DNA from: Reyranella sp.
GTDB lineage: Bacteria; Pseudomonadota; Alphaproteobacteria; Reyranellales; Reyranellaceae
Direction: 5' to 3'
DNA length: 64,000 nucleotides
NCBI RefSeq assembly: GCF_017305915.1
Contig: NZ_JAFKJN010000009.1
Location: 202,202 to 266,201 of the forward strand
The notes below the pieces were generated by a model. That model searched no databases, was not told where the DNA came from, and worked only from the letters and a program-made list of their open reading frames with translations. How positions within the stretch are numbered: the first letter of the stretch is position 1; every line of letters starts with the position of its first letter. The translations under genes and the position numbers were made by a program. Positions 39,631 through 48,641 of the stretch are shown one piece after another.

Positions 39631-40956
39631 ATGACCATCGAGCCGGTGCCTCATGTCGTGATCGTCGGCGCGGGCTTCGGCGGCCTGATGGCCGCCAAGG
39701 CGCTGGCGCACACGCCGGTGCGGATCACCCTGATCGACCGGCGTAACCATCATCTCTTCCAGCCGCTGCTCTACCAGGTGGCGACGGCCGGGCTGGCTCC
39801 GGCGCAGATCGCCGCGCCGATCCGCGCCGTGTTCCGCCACCAGAAGAACGCGACCGTGCTGCTCGGCGAGGTGACCTCCGTCGATCTCGACCGTCAGGAA
39901 ATCGTCGCGGAACACAAGCGCGAGCCGTTCGACTACCTCGTGATCGCCACCGGCGCGCATCATTCGTATTTCGGGCGCGACGACTGGGCGCCGTTCGCGC
40001 CGGGCCTGAAGTCGCTCGAGGATGCGATCGAGATCCGCCGCCGCATCCTGCTCGCCTTCGAGTTCGCCGAGACCGAGGAGGATCCCGCCGAGCGGCACCG
40101 CCTCATGACCTTCGTGGTCGTCGGCGCCGGCCCGACCGGGGTCGAGATGGCGGGCGCCATCGCCGAGATCGCGCGCCGCACCCTGCGCGACGAGTTCCGC
40201 AACTTCGATCCGGGTGAAGCCCGGGTGGTGCTGGCCGACGCCGGCTCGCGCGTGCTGCCGAGCTTCCCCGAAGCGCTCTCGCGGGACGCCCAGCGGCGCC
40301 TGGAGAAGCTGGGCGTCGAGGTTCATCTCAACGCGGCCGCGACGGCGTGCAGCGACGAAGGCGTCGTCATCGGCCAGACCGAGATCGCCGCACGCACCGT
40401 CATCTGGGCGGCGGGCGTGGCTGCATCGCCCGCGGCGCGCTGGCTGGGCGCCGACGCCGACCGCGCCGGCCGCGTCAAGGTCGGCCCGGATCTCAGCGTC
40501 GCCGGCCATGCCAATGTCTTCGTCATCGGCGACACCGCGAGCGCCAGCGACGCCCAGGGCAGGCCGCTGCCCGGCCTGGCCCCCGTCGCCAAGCAGCAGG
40601 GCGCCCATGTCGCGCGGGTGATCGCGGCGCGGGTGGCACGGCGCCCGGTGCCCAAGCCGTTCGTCTATACGAGCTTCGGCAATCTCGCCACGATCGGCCG
40701 CAAGGCGGCGGTCATCGACTTCGGCCGGCTGCGGCTCACCGGCTTTGCGGCGTGGCTGCTGTGGTGCGTCGCCCACATCTTCTTCCTGATCGGCTTCCGC
40801 AATCGCATCACCGTCGCCCTCGACTGGTCGTGGGCCTATCTCAATTTTTCGCACGGCTCGCGGCTGATCATCGGATCGACCCATTGGCCGCCCGCGCAAG
40901 GGACGCCGGCGGCCACCGTCAGGCCGATGCCGCCGCGCCACACGGTGAGCTCATGA
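39631..40956 (+). CDS. ndh: Type II NADH:quinone oxidoreductase (NDH-2)
   Basis: This 441-residue membrane-associated flavoprotein passes electrons from NADH to quinone without pumping protons. Motifs: FAD-binding VVIVGAGFGGLMAAKALAHT, the quinone/flavin block HHLFQPLLYQVATAGLAPAQ, NADH-binding FVVVGAGPTGVEMAGAIAEI, NVFVIGDTAS, and a C-terminal amphipathic segment with hydrophobic stretches. I start at ATG 39631 because GGGG is seven bases upstream; ATG 39625 is possible. Gene and codon style mark the start of the intact chromosomal part. Confidence 0.9.
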   Translation: MTIEPVPHVVIVGAGFGGLMAAKALAHTPVRITLIDRRNHHLFQPLLYQVATAGLAPAQIAAPIRAVFRHQKNATVLLGEVTSVDLDRQEIVAEHKREPFDYLVIATGAHHSYFGRDDWAPFAPGLKSLEDAIEIRRRILLAFEFAETEEDPAERHRLMTFVVVGAGPTGVEMAGAIAEIARRTLRDEFRNFDPGEARVVLADAGSRVLPSFPEALSRDAQRRLEKLGVEVHLNAAATACSDEGVVIGQTEIAARTVIWAAGVAASPAARWLGADADRAGRVKVGPDLSVAGHANVFVIGDTASASDAQGRPLPGLAPVAKQQGAHVARVIAARVARRPVPKPFVYTSFGNLATIGRKAAVIDFGRLRLTGFAAWLLWCVAHIFFLIGFRNRITVALDWSWAYLNFSHGSRLIIGSTHWPPAQGTPAATVRPMPPRHTVSS

Positions 40957-41039
40957 CCCGTCGAGCGAGATCGAGGAACGCCTGCGGTGCCGCCCCCTCC
41001 AGCGTGACCTCCTGCGCGCCGCGCGGCAGGAGGACCGCG

Positions 41040-41576
41040 TCACTCGGCGGCGACCGGCTCCTTTGCCCGCATTGCCGCGAACTTCGCCTGGGCCCGCGCG
41101 CGGCGCTCGTCGAACTTGGCGAGCCGGCGCGGCGGATGGCGGTGCACGACGTTGTCGGCCTCGCCGGGGTTCTTCTGCGAGCCGGCCCAGCCATGCGCGG
41201 CGATGTCGAAGATGATGCCGTTGAGGTCGGTGTGCTTGATCTCGTAGCCGTGCGGGTTGTCGGGGTCGCCCATGATCCAGGTGGCACCATTGTCGCGCAC
41301 GATCTTGCCCTGCTCGACCACGTCATCGCACCAGAAGCCGAGGTGGTGGATACCGACATAGTCCTTGCCGGTGCCCTGCGAGGCCTCGTCGCTCTTGAAC
41401 TTCAGGATGGCGAGGTTGACCACGCCGTCGGTCAGGAACACGCCCTCGGCCAACGGGCCGTCGAGCTCGACGACCTCGTCCAGGCCCATGGCCTGCTTGT
41501 AGAACTCCGCGGTCTCCCACGGATCTTCGACGCTGAGCGCGATGTGACGGATGCGGCCTTTGGTCTGCGCAGTCAT
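41040..41576 (-). CDS. VOC-family (glyoxalase-like) protein
   Basis: This 178-residue protein starts with ATG at 41576 behind GGGAGCACC. It has two beta-alpha-beta-beta-beta halves of the vicinal oxygen chelate fold: GRIRHIALSVEDPWETAEFY and YVGIHHLGFWCDDVVEQGKI, with metal-ligand candidates His in IRHIAL and in IHHLGF and a late Glu or Asp. It may be a dioxygenase, epimerase or glyoxalase; substrate unknown. It is 270 bases from a same-strand CoA transferase, which would fit a small catabolic group. Confidence 0.85.
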   Translation of the reverse strand: MTAQTKGRIRHIALSVEDPWETAEFYKQAMGLDEVVELDGPLAEGVFLTDGVVNLAILKFKSDEASQGTGKDYVGIHHLGFWCDDVVEQGKIVRDNGATWIMGDPDNPHGYEIKHTDLNGIIFDIAAHGWAGSQKNPGEADNVVHRHPPRRLAKFDERRARAQAKFAAMRAKEPVAAE

Positions 41577-41846
41577 GAAGGTGCTCCCTTCCATCAGCCA
41601 TTCAACCGACAGTGTAGCGGAGGTTTGGCCTGTGGATAAGCCCTCGTGCGGGATACTCATTATGGGCAATGGAATGCGAATCGCCTCTTGATTCCCTTGC
41701 CGAAAAATCCCGTCCAATGCCCAAAATAGGAGTCTGTGCCGATCCCAGGCAGAGTCGTGCACATGATGAGCAAGCACGATTGGGACGCCGCTCCTGGAAA
41801 TGGTGGGAGTGGCGAAAAACGGCCAAAACCGCCGAAACCGGCAGCC

Positions 41847-43046
41847 TTACTTCGGGAGGACGCCGAGCGCCTTGAGCTTCGCGATCTCGTCGGCGGCGTA
41901 GCCGGCGTCGCGCAGCACCGCCTCCGAATGCTGGCCCACGGCAGGCGCGCGCACCGGCGCGACTTTGGTCTCGCCGTCGATATGGAAGGGGCTCGACACG
42001 GTCAGATTCGCACCGTCGGCGAACGGCACCAGGGCGCCAATCTTGCGCGCCTGGGGGTCGTCGCCCGCTTCATCGACCGTGCAGACCGGGCCGAACGTCA
42101 CGCCCGCCTTCTCGAGGATCGGCCGCCACTCGCTGAGATCGCGCTTGGCGAAGACCTCGTCGAGGATTTCGGTCAGGGCCTTGTGGTTCGCGAGTCGCGC
42201 CGGTTGCGTGGCGAAGCGCGGATCCTGCACGAGGTACTCCATGTCGACCGCCTCGAGGAAACCCGCGAGCTGCCGCGCCTCGTTGTGCAGCGCCATCAGG
42301 AACCAGCGGCCGTCGCGACAGCGATAGTGATTGGCGAGTGCCCTCGGCGTGTCGACCCGGGGCGGCCGGTGCGCGACGTGCTCGCCGAACAGCCGGTTCT
42401 GCACGTAGCAGCCGTTGGCCCACAGGCCGTTCTGCAGCAGCGAGGTCTGCGCGACGCCGCCCTTGCCCGTGCGCTCGCGGCGATAGAGCGCCGTCACGAT
42501 GGCGGCATAGAGCCCGGTGGCCGTCGGATGATCGCCCATGCCGGGCATCGAGCGGACCGGCTCGGTCTCCTCGCCGTCTCGCACCATGTCCATCAGGCCG
42601 GTGCGCGCCCAGTAGGCGGTTGCGTCGAAGCCCGTGCGGGCCGCCTCGGCGCCGGCCTCGCCATAGGCCGAGATCGAGCCGTAGACGAGGCGCGGGTTGA
42701 TCGTGAGCAAGTCGGCGGCGGCGATCTTCAGGCGCTCGCGCACCGGCAATGGGAAGTTGGTGATGAAGACGTCGGTCGAGGCGATCAGCCGCTGCAACAC
42801 GGCGAGACCTTCGGAATGCTTGAGATCGATCGCGAGGCTGCGTTTGTTGCGCGACGTCAGCTGCCACCAGTAGTCGGTCGTCTTGCCCGGCACCGGCGGC
42901 GAGGCCCGCCACGGATCTCCGGCGCCCGGCGGCTCGATCTTGATCACCTCGGCGCCGAAGTCCGAGAGGATCGTTGCCGCGGCGGGGCCCGCGATCCAGC
43001 TCGCACAATCAATGACGCGCAGACCGGCGAATATTCCATCAGCCAT
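41847..43046 (-). CDS. CaiB/BaiF family (class III) CoA transferase
   Basis: This 399-residue protein starts with ATG at 43046. FAGLRVIDCASWIAGPAAAT, DFGAEVIKIEPPGAGDPWR, and LAIDLKHSEGLAVLQRLIAS are the N-terminal family blocks. GFDATAYWARTGL carries the region with the catalytic Asp, and GMGDHPTATGLYAAIVTALY follows. Such enzymes move CoA between carboxylic acids. Neighbouring SDR, VOC and TctC genes suggest use of an imported organic acid, but the acid is unknown. Confidence 0.9.
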   Translation of the reverse strand: MADGIFAGLRVIDCASWIAGPAAATILSDFGAEVIKIEPPGAGDPWRASPPVPGKTTDYWWQLTSRNKRSLAIDLKHSEGLAVLQRLIASTDVFITNFPLPVRERLKIAAADLLTINPRLVYGSISAYGEAGAEAARTGFDATAYWARTGLMDMVRDGEETEPVRSMPGMGDHPTATGLYAAIVTALYRRERTGKGGVAQTSLLQNGLWANGCYVQNRLFGEHVAHRPPRVDTPRALANHYRCRDGRWFLMALHNEARQLAGFLEAVDMEYLVQDPRFATQPARLANHKALTEILDEVFAKRDLSEWRPILEKAGVTFGPVCTVDEAGDDPQARKIGALVPFADGANLTVSSPFHIDGETKVAPVRAPAVGQHSEAVLRDAGYAADEIAKLKALGVLPK

Positions 43047-43113
43047 CGGACGTTTCCCTCGTTGAGCGCTATCCTAACCAAGGTCGCGCGCCAAAATAGG
43101 GGAGGAATTCAGG

Positions 43114-43968
43114 ATGGCCGGGAAGCGAAACGGCAAGGGCAAGCCGGTGGCCGTGGTGATCGGCGCCACCTCGAAATGGCAGGCGGACGGCCGCAACACC
43201 AAGCTGGCCCACGGCAAGCCGGTGGACGACAGCACCCTGCCGGTCGGCATCCGCTGGGGCGTCGGCGGCGCGATCGCCCAGAAATTCGCGAAGGAAGGCT
43301 TCTTTGTCGCCCTGACGACCCGCAGCCAGGCCAACGCCTCGGGCCTCGCCGCGGCGATCGGCGAGCAGGGCGGGGACTGCATGATCGTCGAGCTCGATCT
43401 CTCCAAACAGGAGTCGATCGCGGGCGCCTTCGCCACGATCCGGGCCGATGCCGGCGATCCGCATGTCCTGGTCTACAATGCGGGCTATCTCGAAGGCCGC
43501 GACCTGCCGCCGGAGAAGGAGCTGCTCGAGCACATCCCGGTCGAGCTGTTCGACACCACGCAGCACATCGCCTGCCGCGGTCCCTTCCTGGTCGCCAAGG
43601 AAGTCCTGCCGGCCATGCGCAAGCGCGGCGAGGGCTCGTTCTTCTTCTCCAACAATGCGAGCTCGCTGCGCGGGCGCAAGCGCATGACCGGGCAGTCTCT
43701 CTACTATCCAAGGGTGATGATGCGCACTCTGGCGCAGGTCCTCACCGAGGAATATTCCGAGCACGGTGTGCATGTCGCCAACATCGTGATCGATGGGCTG
43801 ATCGATTCGCCCGGCACTCACGCCCTGGCGAGAGCGCGCGAGAATCCGGACTTGGTCATAAACCCGGTGAAGATCGCCGAGGCGTTCTACTATCTGCACA
43901 CGCAAGACCGCTCGTGCTGGACGCACGAGCTGCAGCTGACGCCGTTCCCGACCAAGCCCAGCTACTGA
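43114..43968 (+). CDS. Short-chain dehydrogenase/reductase (divergent type)
   Basis: This 284-residue SDR has a Rossmann N-terminus, PVAVVIGATSKWQADGRNTK, with about 20 extra residues between the first strand and the GVGGAIAQKFAKEGFFVALT cofactor motif. Then DAGDPHVLVYNAGYLEG (NAG motif) and FFFSNNASSLRGRKRMTGQS. The usual catalytic Y-x-x-x-K is not obvious: a Tyr is present at SLYYPRVMM without Lys four later. It is divergent from the CoA transferase gene (67 bases between). Probable oxidoreductase, perhaps with altered catalysis. Confidence 0.8.
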   Translation: MAGKRNGKGKPVAVVIGATSKWQADGRNTKLAHGKPVDDSTLPVGIRWGVGGAIAQKFAKEGFFVALTTRSQANASGLAAAIGEQGGDCMIVELDLSKQESIAGAFATIRADAGDPHVLVYNAGYLEGRDLPPEKELLEHIPVELFDTTQHIACRGPFLVAKEVLPAMRKRGEGSFFFSNNASSLRGRKRMTGQSLYYPRVMMRTLAQVLTEEYSEHGVHVANIVIDGLIDSPGTHALARARENPDLVINPVKIAEAFYYLHTQDRSCWTHELQLTPFPTKPSY

Positions 43969-43973
43969 CGGGC

Positions 43974-44159
43974 TTACTCCAGGCGGATGCCCGCCTGCTT
44001 GATGATCGTGCGCCACTTGGCGATCTCGCCGGCGATGAAGCCGGGCAGGCGGTCGGGTGGCACGCGGTCGGCCGCGACCGGTTCGGCGCCGAGGACGCGA
44101 AGCGCGATCGCGACGATCGCGGCGATCATCGCACTGAGAAGACAGGCGATGCGCTTCAT
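43974..44159 (-). pseudogene. Remnant of a TctC-type binding protein
   Basis: A 61-codon frame joins a signal-peptide-like start (KRIACLLSAMIAAIVAIALR) to FIAGEIAKWRTIIKQAGIRL. The second part is the typical C-terminal end of Bug/TctC periplasmic binding proteins; the intact neighbour ends NHIARETEVWKKLIVDSGIR. The middle 250 or so residues are missing. I read it as an internally deleted paralog of the adjacent tctC gene. Confidence 0.6.
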
Positions 44160-44171
44160 TCGAGCTGTCCT

Positions 44172-45134
44172 TCATTCCATCCGGATGCCGGAGTCGACGA
44201 TCAGCTTCTTCCAGACCTCGGTCTCGCGGGCGATGTGATTGGCGGCCTCTTCGCGCGAGCTGGCGAGCGTCACCATGCCCTGCTGGGCGTAGGCCGCGCG
44301 CACCTCGTCGGCGGTCAGGGCCTTGGTCAGCAGCGCGTGCAGGCTGGAGACGATCGGCTCGGGAACCTTCGACGACACGACCAGCGCATACCAGTTGGTC
44401 GCGGCATAGCCGGGGAAGCCGGACTGGGCGATGGTCGGGACATCGGGATCGAGCGGCGTGCGATGCGGACCGGTGAGGGCGAGCGCACGGATGCGGCCCT
44501 CGCGCACCAGGCTGCTCGCGGTCGGGCCGCTGGCCATCACCGAGGCGAGATGGCCCGCCACGAGGTCGTTCATCGCGGGTCCCCCGCCGCGAAACGGCAC
44601 GTGGTTCAGCTTCGCGCCACTGCGCACCCGCAGCAGCTCGCCGGCGAGATGGCCGGCGCTGCCGACGCCCGAGGTGCCGTAGTCGATGCCGTCGGGCCGC
44701 CGTCCCAATTCGAGATAGTCGGCGAGCGTGTGCGCCGGCACCTTGGGATGCACCACCAGCACGTTGGAGAAATCGACCGCCAGGCACACCGGCGCGATGT
44801 CGGTCGGCGGATGGTAGCCCGCGTCCTTCATCGCATAGGGATTGACCGTGAGCATGCCGACACTGGCCAGCAGCACGGTGTGGCCGTCGGGCGGCGCGCG
44901 CAGCGCCTCGCGCACCGAGATGGTGCCGGCGCCGCCGGGCTTGTTGTCGACCATGACGGTGAGGCCGCTGCTGCGGCTCAGCTCCTGCGCCAGGATGCGC
45001 GCCACGGTGTCGAGGCCGCCGCCGGGCGGCGTGCCGACCACGATGCGCAACGGCTTCGACGGAAACGACTGCGCCGCCGCGGCGGGCAGCAGGCCGGCGG
45101 CGGCGAGGGCGCGGACCAGCGATCGCCGCCGCAT
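44172..45134 (-). CDS. Tripartite tricarboxylate transporter (Bug/TctC) binding protein
   Basis: This 320-residue periplasmic protein has a signal peptide (RRRSLVRALAAAGLLPAAAA). SFPSKPLRIVVGTPPGGGLD and VMVDNKPGGAGTISVREALR are the standard ligand-binding start of the family; GYAATNWYALVVSSKVPEPI is another conserved block. Such proteins bind carboxylates. No TctA or TctB membrane genes are in the window, which is common for orphan Bug proteins. It overlaps nothing but is one base from the small secreted gene upstream. Confidence 0.9.
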   Translation of the reverse strand: MRRRSLVRALAAAGLLPAAAAQSFPSKPLRIVVGTPPGGGLDTVARILAQELSRSSGLTVMVDNKPGGAGTISVREALRAPPDGHTVLLASVGMLTVNPYAMKDAGYHPPTDIAPVCLAVDFSNVLVVHPKVPAHTLADYLELGRRPDGIDYGTSGVGSAGHLAGELLRVRSGAKLNHVPFRGGGPAMNDLVAGHLASVMASGPTASSLVREGRIRALALTGPHRTPLDPDVPTIAQSGFPGYAATNWYALVVSSKVPEPIVSSLHALLTKALTADEVRAAYAQQGMVTLASSREEAANHIARETEVWKKLIVDSGIRME

Positions 45135-45431
45135 CTATTGCGGCGTCAGCGACGGGTTGCGGTCGCAGAACTTGTCGTTTTCCTTGGCGATCCAGGCCGG
45201 GCGCCGGCCGGCTACCTCGGTGCAGGTGGTCAGAGTCGGCTGCCGCGAGCAGAACGCGGCGCCGATCGAATAGAGCTGGCCCGCCCAGAGACAGTAGCTG
45301 TCACGGTCCTCTTTGGTCAGCCCGGCATAGTCGCCGGTGATCCGCAGGATCGGACGTTGTGCGGCTGGCTGCTCCTGTGCCATCGCCGCGCAGGGAAGCA
45401 TGACGACGAGGAGGGCTGTCAGTGCACGCAT
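45135..45431 (-). CDS. Small secreted cysteine-containing protein
   Basis: This 98-residue protein starts with ATG at 45431. It has a signal peptide (RALTALLVVMLPCAAMAQEQ) and four cysteines in the mature part: DSYCLWAGQLYSIGAAFCSR, TLTTCTEVAG and NDKFCDRNPS, likely two disulfides. I do not know the family. It sits between the Fe-ADH and TctC genes, all on the minus strand and almost touching, so they may be one operon. Confidence 0.75.
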   Translation of the reverse strand: MRALTALLVVMLPCAAMAQEQPAAQRPILRITGDYAGLTKEDRDSYCLWAGQLYSIGAAFCSRQPTLTTCTEVAGRRPAWIAKENDKFCDRNPSLTPQ

Positions 45432-45439
45432 GTTATGCC

Positions 45440-46612
45440 TCAGTAGACGGACTTCAGGATCGGCACGATTTCCTGCGCGCCGTTGATCCGCCGTGGATTG
45501 GAGAAGGTCCAGTCGTCGAGCATGCAGTTGGTGGCGATGCGCTGCAGGTCGTCGCGCTGCACGCCGACGTCGCGCAGCCGCCGCGGCAGGCCGAGCCCGC
45601 CGATGAAGGCGTCGAGCACTTCGGATGCCGGCTGGCCGGGCTTGCCGAGCGCAGCGGCTATTTCGGCCTGACGCTCGCCGTTGATCGTCGCGTTGAACGC
45701 CAGCACGGCCGGCAGCATCACGCACGAGGTGTAGCCGTGCGGCACCCCGGCGCTGCCGCCCAGCACGTGGCCGATGGCGTGGCTCGCACCCATGCGCGTG
45801 CCGCTGACGATGCCGGTCATCGAGATCCAGGCACCGATCTGGCAGTCGAGCCGTGCCGCGAGGTCCGACGGATCGCGCTTCACGGCCGGCAGCCCGCGGC
45901 CGAGCAGGCGCAGCGCCTGCAGCGACGTGCTGTCGGTATAGGCGTTGCCGTCGATCGAGCAGAAGGTCTCGACGCTGTGATCGACGGCGCGGATGCCGGT
46001 CGACAGCCACAGCCATTCCGGCGTGTGCACGGTGACGGCGGGATCGAAGATCACCTGCAGCGGGATGATGCCAGGATGGATATAGGCCTGCTTCAGGCGC
46101 AGCCGCGGCTCGGTGACGCCGGCGCGGGCGTTGAACTCGCCGCCGCTCAAGGTGGTCGGCACGCAAATCTGGCGGACCCGCGGCGCACGGTATTGCGGGA
46201 AGCTGCGCTTGCCGGTGATCTCGTCGACGACGGTGCGGAAGGGCTCGAGCCCGTCGGGTTCGCGGATGTCGTGCTCGAGGCAGATGGTGACCGCCTTGCC
46301 GCCGTCGGTCGTCGAGCCGCCGCCGACGCTCAGCAGCAGGTCGCAGCCGGCCTCGCGCGCCTTGTTGGCGCAGGCGACCACCGCATCGCGCGGGCTGTGG
46401 GCGGGCATGTCGTCATGCACGCCGGCGAAGCGCGGGCCGAGCGCCGCAGCGATCTTGGCGACGGCGTCAGTCTCGCGGTTGAGCGTCTTGCCGGCGAGGA
46501 TGAACACGTGCTTGGCGCCGAGCCGGTCGGCGGCCTCGACCACCGCCTCGGCGGCCGGTCGGCCGAACACCACGCGTTCCATTCCGGTGAAGACGATCTC
46601 GCCCGCGCGCAT
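45440..46612 (-). CDS. Iron-containing alcohol dehydrogenase / maleylacetate reductase-like
   Basis: This 390-residue protein starts with ATG at 46612. It has the NAD(P) site LLLSVGGGSTTDGGKAVTIC and metal-ligand region GTRMGASHAIGHVLGGSAGV followed by PHGYTSCVMLPAVLAFNATI, with His residues of the group III (Fe) dehydrogenases. IVFTGMERVVFG at the start resembles maleylacetate reductases. It reduces an aldehyde, ketone or maleylacetate-like compound. Its place next to TctC suggests breakdown of an imported acid. Confidence 0.88.
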   Translation of the reverse strand: MRAGEIVFTGMERVVFGRPAAEAVVEAADRLGAKHVFILAGKTLNRETDAVAKIAAALGPRFAGVHDDMPAHSPRDAVVACANKAREAGCDLLLSVGGGSTTDGGKAVTICLEHDIREPDGLEPFRTVVDEITGKRSFPQYRAPRVRQICVPTTLSGGEFNARAGVTEPRLRLKQAYIHPGIIPLQVIFDPAVTVHTPEWLWLSTGIRAVDHSVETFCSIDGNAYTDSTSLQALRLLGRGLPAVKRDPSDLAARLDCQIGAWISMTGIVSGTRMGASHAIGHVLGGSAGVPHGYTSCVMLPAVLAFNATINGERQAEIAAALGKPGQPASEVLDAFIGGLGLPRRLRDVGVQRDDLQRIATNCMLDDWTFSNPRRINGAQEIVPILKSVY

Positions 46613-46664
46613 GGTCGAGACGCTATAGTCTCGTTCCACGGAGGGGAAGGCCCGGAGGACCAGG

Positions 46665-47450
46665 ATGGACGCCAAAAGCCTGCGTGCTGAAATTCGAGCC
46701 GGTCGCCACGGCACCGTGACCACGGGGCTGGCGCCGGGCCATCTGCAGGCCAACCTCGTGATCCTGCCGGCCGACTGGGCCGAGGAGTTCACGGCGTTCT
46801 GCGCCGCCAATCCCAAGCCGTGCCCCTTGATCGCGCGCAGCGAGCCGGGCGATCCGACCTTGCCGGGCCTGGGCGACGATATCGACGTGCGCCGCGACCT
46901 GCCGCGCTATCGGGTGTTCCGCGACGGTGTCGCGGTCTCGGAGGAGGCCGATATCGGTGCGCTGTGGTGCGACGACCTCGTGGCCTTCGCGCTCGGCTGC
47001 TCCTATTCGTTCGAGGCGGCGCTGCTTGAGGGGGGCGTGCCGATCCGCCATATCGAGCAGGGCAAGAAGGTCTGCACCTATCGCACCGGGCTCGATACCG
47101 TACCGACCGGCCGCCTGCATGGTCCTCTGGTGGTGTCGATGCGCAACTTCACCGTGCCCAATGCGATCCGCGCCATCGAGATCACCTCGCGCTTCCCGCG
47201 GGTGCATGGCGCGCCGATCCATTTCGGCGATCCCGCCGCGATCGGCATCGCCGACATCGACAAGCCCGAGTTCGGCGGCGAGCCCGACATCCGGCCAGGC
47301 GAGGTGCCGTTGTTCTGGGCCTGCGGGGTCACGCCGCAGACGGTGATCGAAGCGGCGCGGCCGCCGTTCTGCATCACCCACAAGGCCGGCCACATGCTGG
47401 TCACCGACCGCCTGAACGAGGAGTTCCGCGACCGCGATGTTCGACGTTGA
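46665..47450 (+). CDS. DUF1445 family hydro-lyase
   Basis: This 261-residue protein begins SLRAEIRAGRHGTVTTGLAP and GHLQANLVILPADWAEEFTA. It has GCSYSFEAALLEGGVPIRHI and PVPxGR-like GLDTVPTGRLHGPLVVSMRN, the marks of the DUF1445 family (putative hydro-lyases; one eukaryotic relative is D-glutamate cyclase). It probably removes water from or cyclises a hydroxy or amino acid. It starts 52 bases from the divergent Fe-ADH gene and overlaps the next gene by 14 bases. Confidence 0.88.
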   Translation: MDAKSLRAEIRAGRHGTVTTGLAPGHLQANLVILPADWAEEFTAFCAANPKPCPLIARSEPGDPTLPGLGDDIDVRRDLPRYRVFRDGVAVSEEADIGALWCDDLVAFALGCSYSFEAALLEGGVPIRHIEQGKKVCTYRTGLDTVPTGRLHGPLVVSMRNFTVPNAIRAIEITSRFPRVHGAPIHFGDPAAIGIADIDKPEFGGEPDIRPGEVPLFWACGVTPQTVIEAARPPFCITHKAGHMLVTDRLNEEFRDRDVRR

Positions 47451-47838
47451 GATCTGCGAGCCCAGGCGGATCGTGCTGATCCGCTTCCGCGGCGAGTTGG
47501 CCGAGGCGGACTTCACGGCACTCGACGCGCTCGGCCGCGAGAAGCAGGGCGGCCCGCCCTACGATGTCGTGTTCGACATGACCGCCGTGGAGAAGATCGA
47601 CGTCGCGACCGACTTCGTGTCCAAGCGCGGTGCGTTGCCCCAGGCCTTCACCGACCGCGAGCGCATCTATGTCGTGCAGCAGGCGGACCTGAAGCTGCTG
47701 GTCAGGCTCTACGCCGCCTACCAGGCTTCGCGGGGCTGGCGCGCGCCGGTGATTGTCCACACGCTCGACGAGGCATTGGGCCGGCTGGATGCGACCGCGG
47801 CGGATTTTGCTCCGCCACCCGCCAGCGGTGTGCTCTAG
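47437..47838 (+). CDS. STAS/SpoIIAA-like small protein
   Basis: This 133-residue protein, ATG 47437, overlaps the DUF1445 gene by 14 bases. FDVEICEPRRIVLIRFRGEL, then YDVVFDMTAVEKIDVATDFV and IVHTLDEALGRLDA have the alternation of strands and helices of SpoIIAA/STAS-like domains. No signal peptide. Function unknown; translation is coupled to the upstream hydro-lyase gene. Confidence 0.65.
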   Translation: MFDVEICEPRRIVLIRFRGELAEADFTALDALGREKQGGPPYDVVFDMTAVEKIDVATDFVSKRGALPQAFTDRERIYVVQQADLKLLVRLYAAYQASRGWRAPVIVHTLDEALGRLDATAADFAPPPASGVL

Positions 47839-47882
47839 AAGTTGATTTGGCGTGTCCAGGCCGACCGGGGCATCCAGTGCAC

Positions 47883-48641
47883 ATGACACGTGACGTCGAC
47901 TCCAGCCCAGGATGGCAGGAGGTCCCGCATCGCCTGCGCTGCGGCCAGGCGCTGGGTGAGCCGTGGGAAAGCCTGTTCGTCGGCCTGCGGCCGGCCTCGA
48001 CCGTGGTCGGCCAGATCGGCCAGTCGCTCGACGGGCGCATCGCCACGGTGTCGGGCCATTCGAGCGACATCAACGGCCCGCAAGGCATCGCCCATCTGCA
48101 TCGCTTGCGCGCGCTGGTCGACGCCGTGGTGGTCGGCGCCGGCACGGTGCGTGCCGACGACCCGCAGCTCACCGTGCGTTGCGTCAGCGGGCCGAGCCCG
48201 GTGCGTGTGGTGATCGATCCGCGCGGCACGCTGCCGGCCGAGTCGCGCGCGTTCGCCAACGACGGCGTGCATCGTATCGTGATCACGCGGCAGGAGACGC
48301 GCGTCGACGTGGCGGAGGACGTCGAGACGATCGCGCTGCCCGACAGCGACGGCCGCATCGAGCCGCGCGCGATCCTCGACGCCCTGGTCGAGCGCGGCCT
48401 GCGCCGGATCCTGATCGAGGGCGGGGCGCAGACGGTCTCGTCATTCCTGTCGGCCAGCTGCCTCGACCGGCTGCATGTCGTGGTGGCGCCGATGATCCTG
48501 GGTTCGGGAATCGCCGGCCTCGACCTGCCGCCGATCGCCGACATGACCGGCGCGCTGCGCATACCGATGCGCGCTCATGCGCTGGGCAGCGACGTCCTGT
48601 TCGACTGCGATCTCAGATCAGGAGGACCAACAGGTCGTTGA
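47883..48641 (+). CDS. RibD C-terminal/dihydrofolate-reductase-like pyrimidine reductase
   Basis: This 252-residue protein has a 40-residue head and then the RibD reductase domain: VVGQIGQSLDGRIATVSGHS, LVDAVVVGAGTVRADDPQLT, VRVVIDPRGTL, and RRILIEGGAQTVSSFLSASC. Such domains reduce the ribose of a diaminopyrimidine in riboflavin synthesis or related pteridine-type substrates. The 3' end overlaps the convergent glycosyltransferase gene by 29 bases. With the neighbouring pyruvoyl-tetrahydropterin-synthase-like gene it suggests a pterin- or flavin-like product. Confidence 0.87.
   Translation: MTRDVDSSPGWQEVPHRLRCGQALGEPWESLFVGLRPASTVVGQIGQSLDGRIATVSGHSSDINGPQGIAHLHRLRALVDAVVVGAGTVRADDPQLTVRCVSGPSPVRVVIDPRGTLPAESRAFANDGVHRIVITRQETRVDVAEDVETIALPDSDGRIEPRAILDALVERGLRRILIEGGAQTVSSFLSASCLDRLHVVVAPMILGSGIAGLDLPPIADMTGALRIPMRAHALGSDVLFDCDLRSGGPTGR

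Noticed and set aside
41736..45446. Open frame of over 1200 codons on the plus strand
   Set aside because: Opposite or out of frame with the CoA transferase, SDR and TctC genes, all of which have clear motifs.
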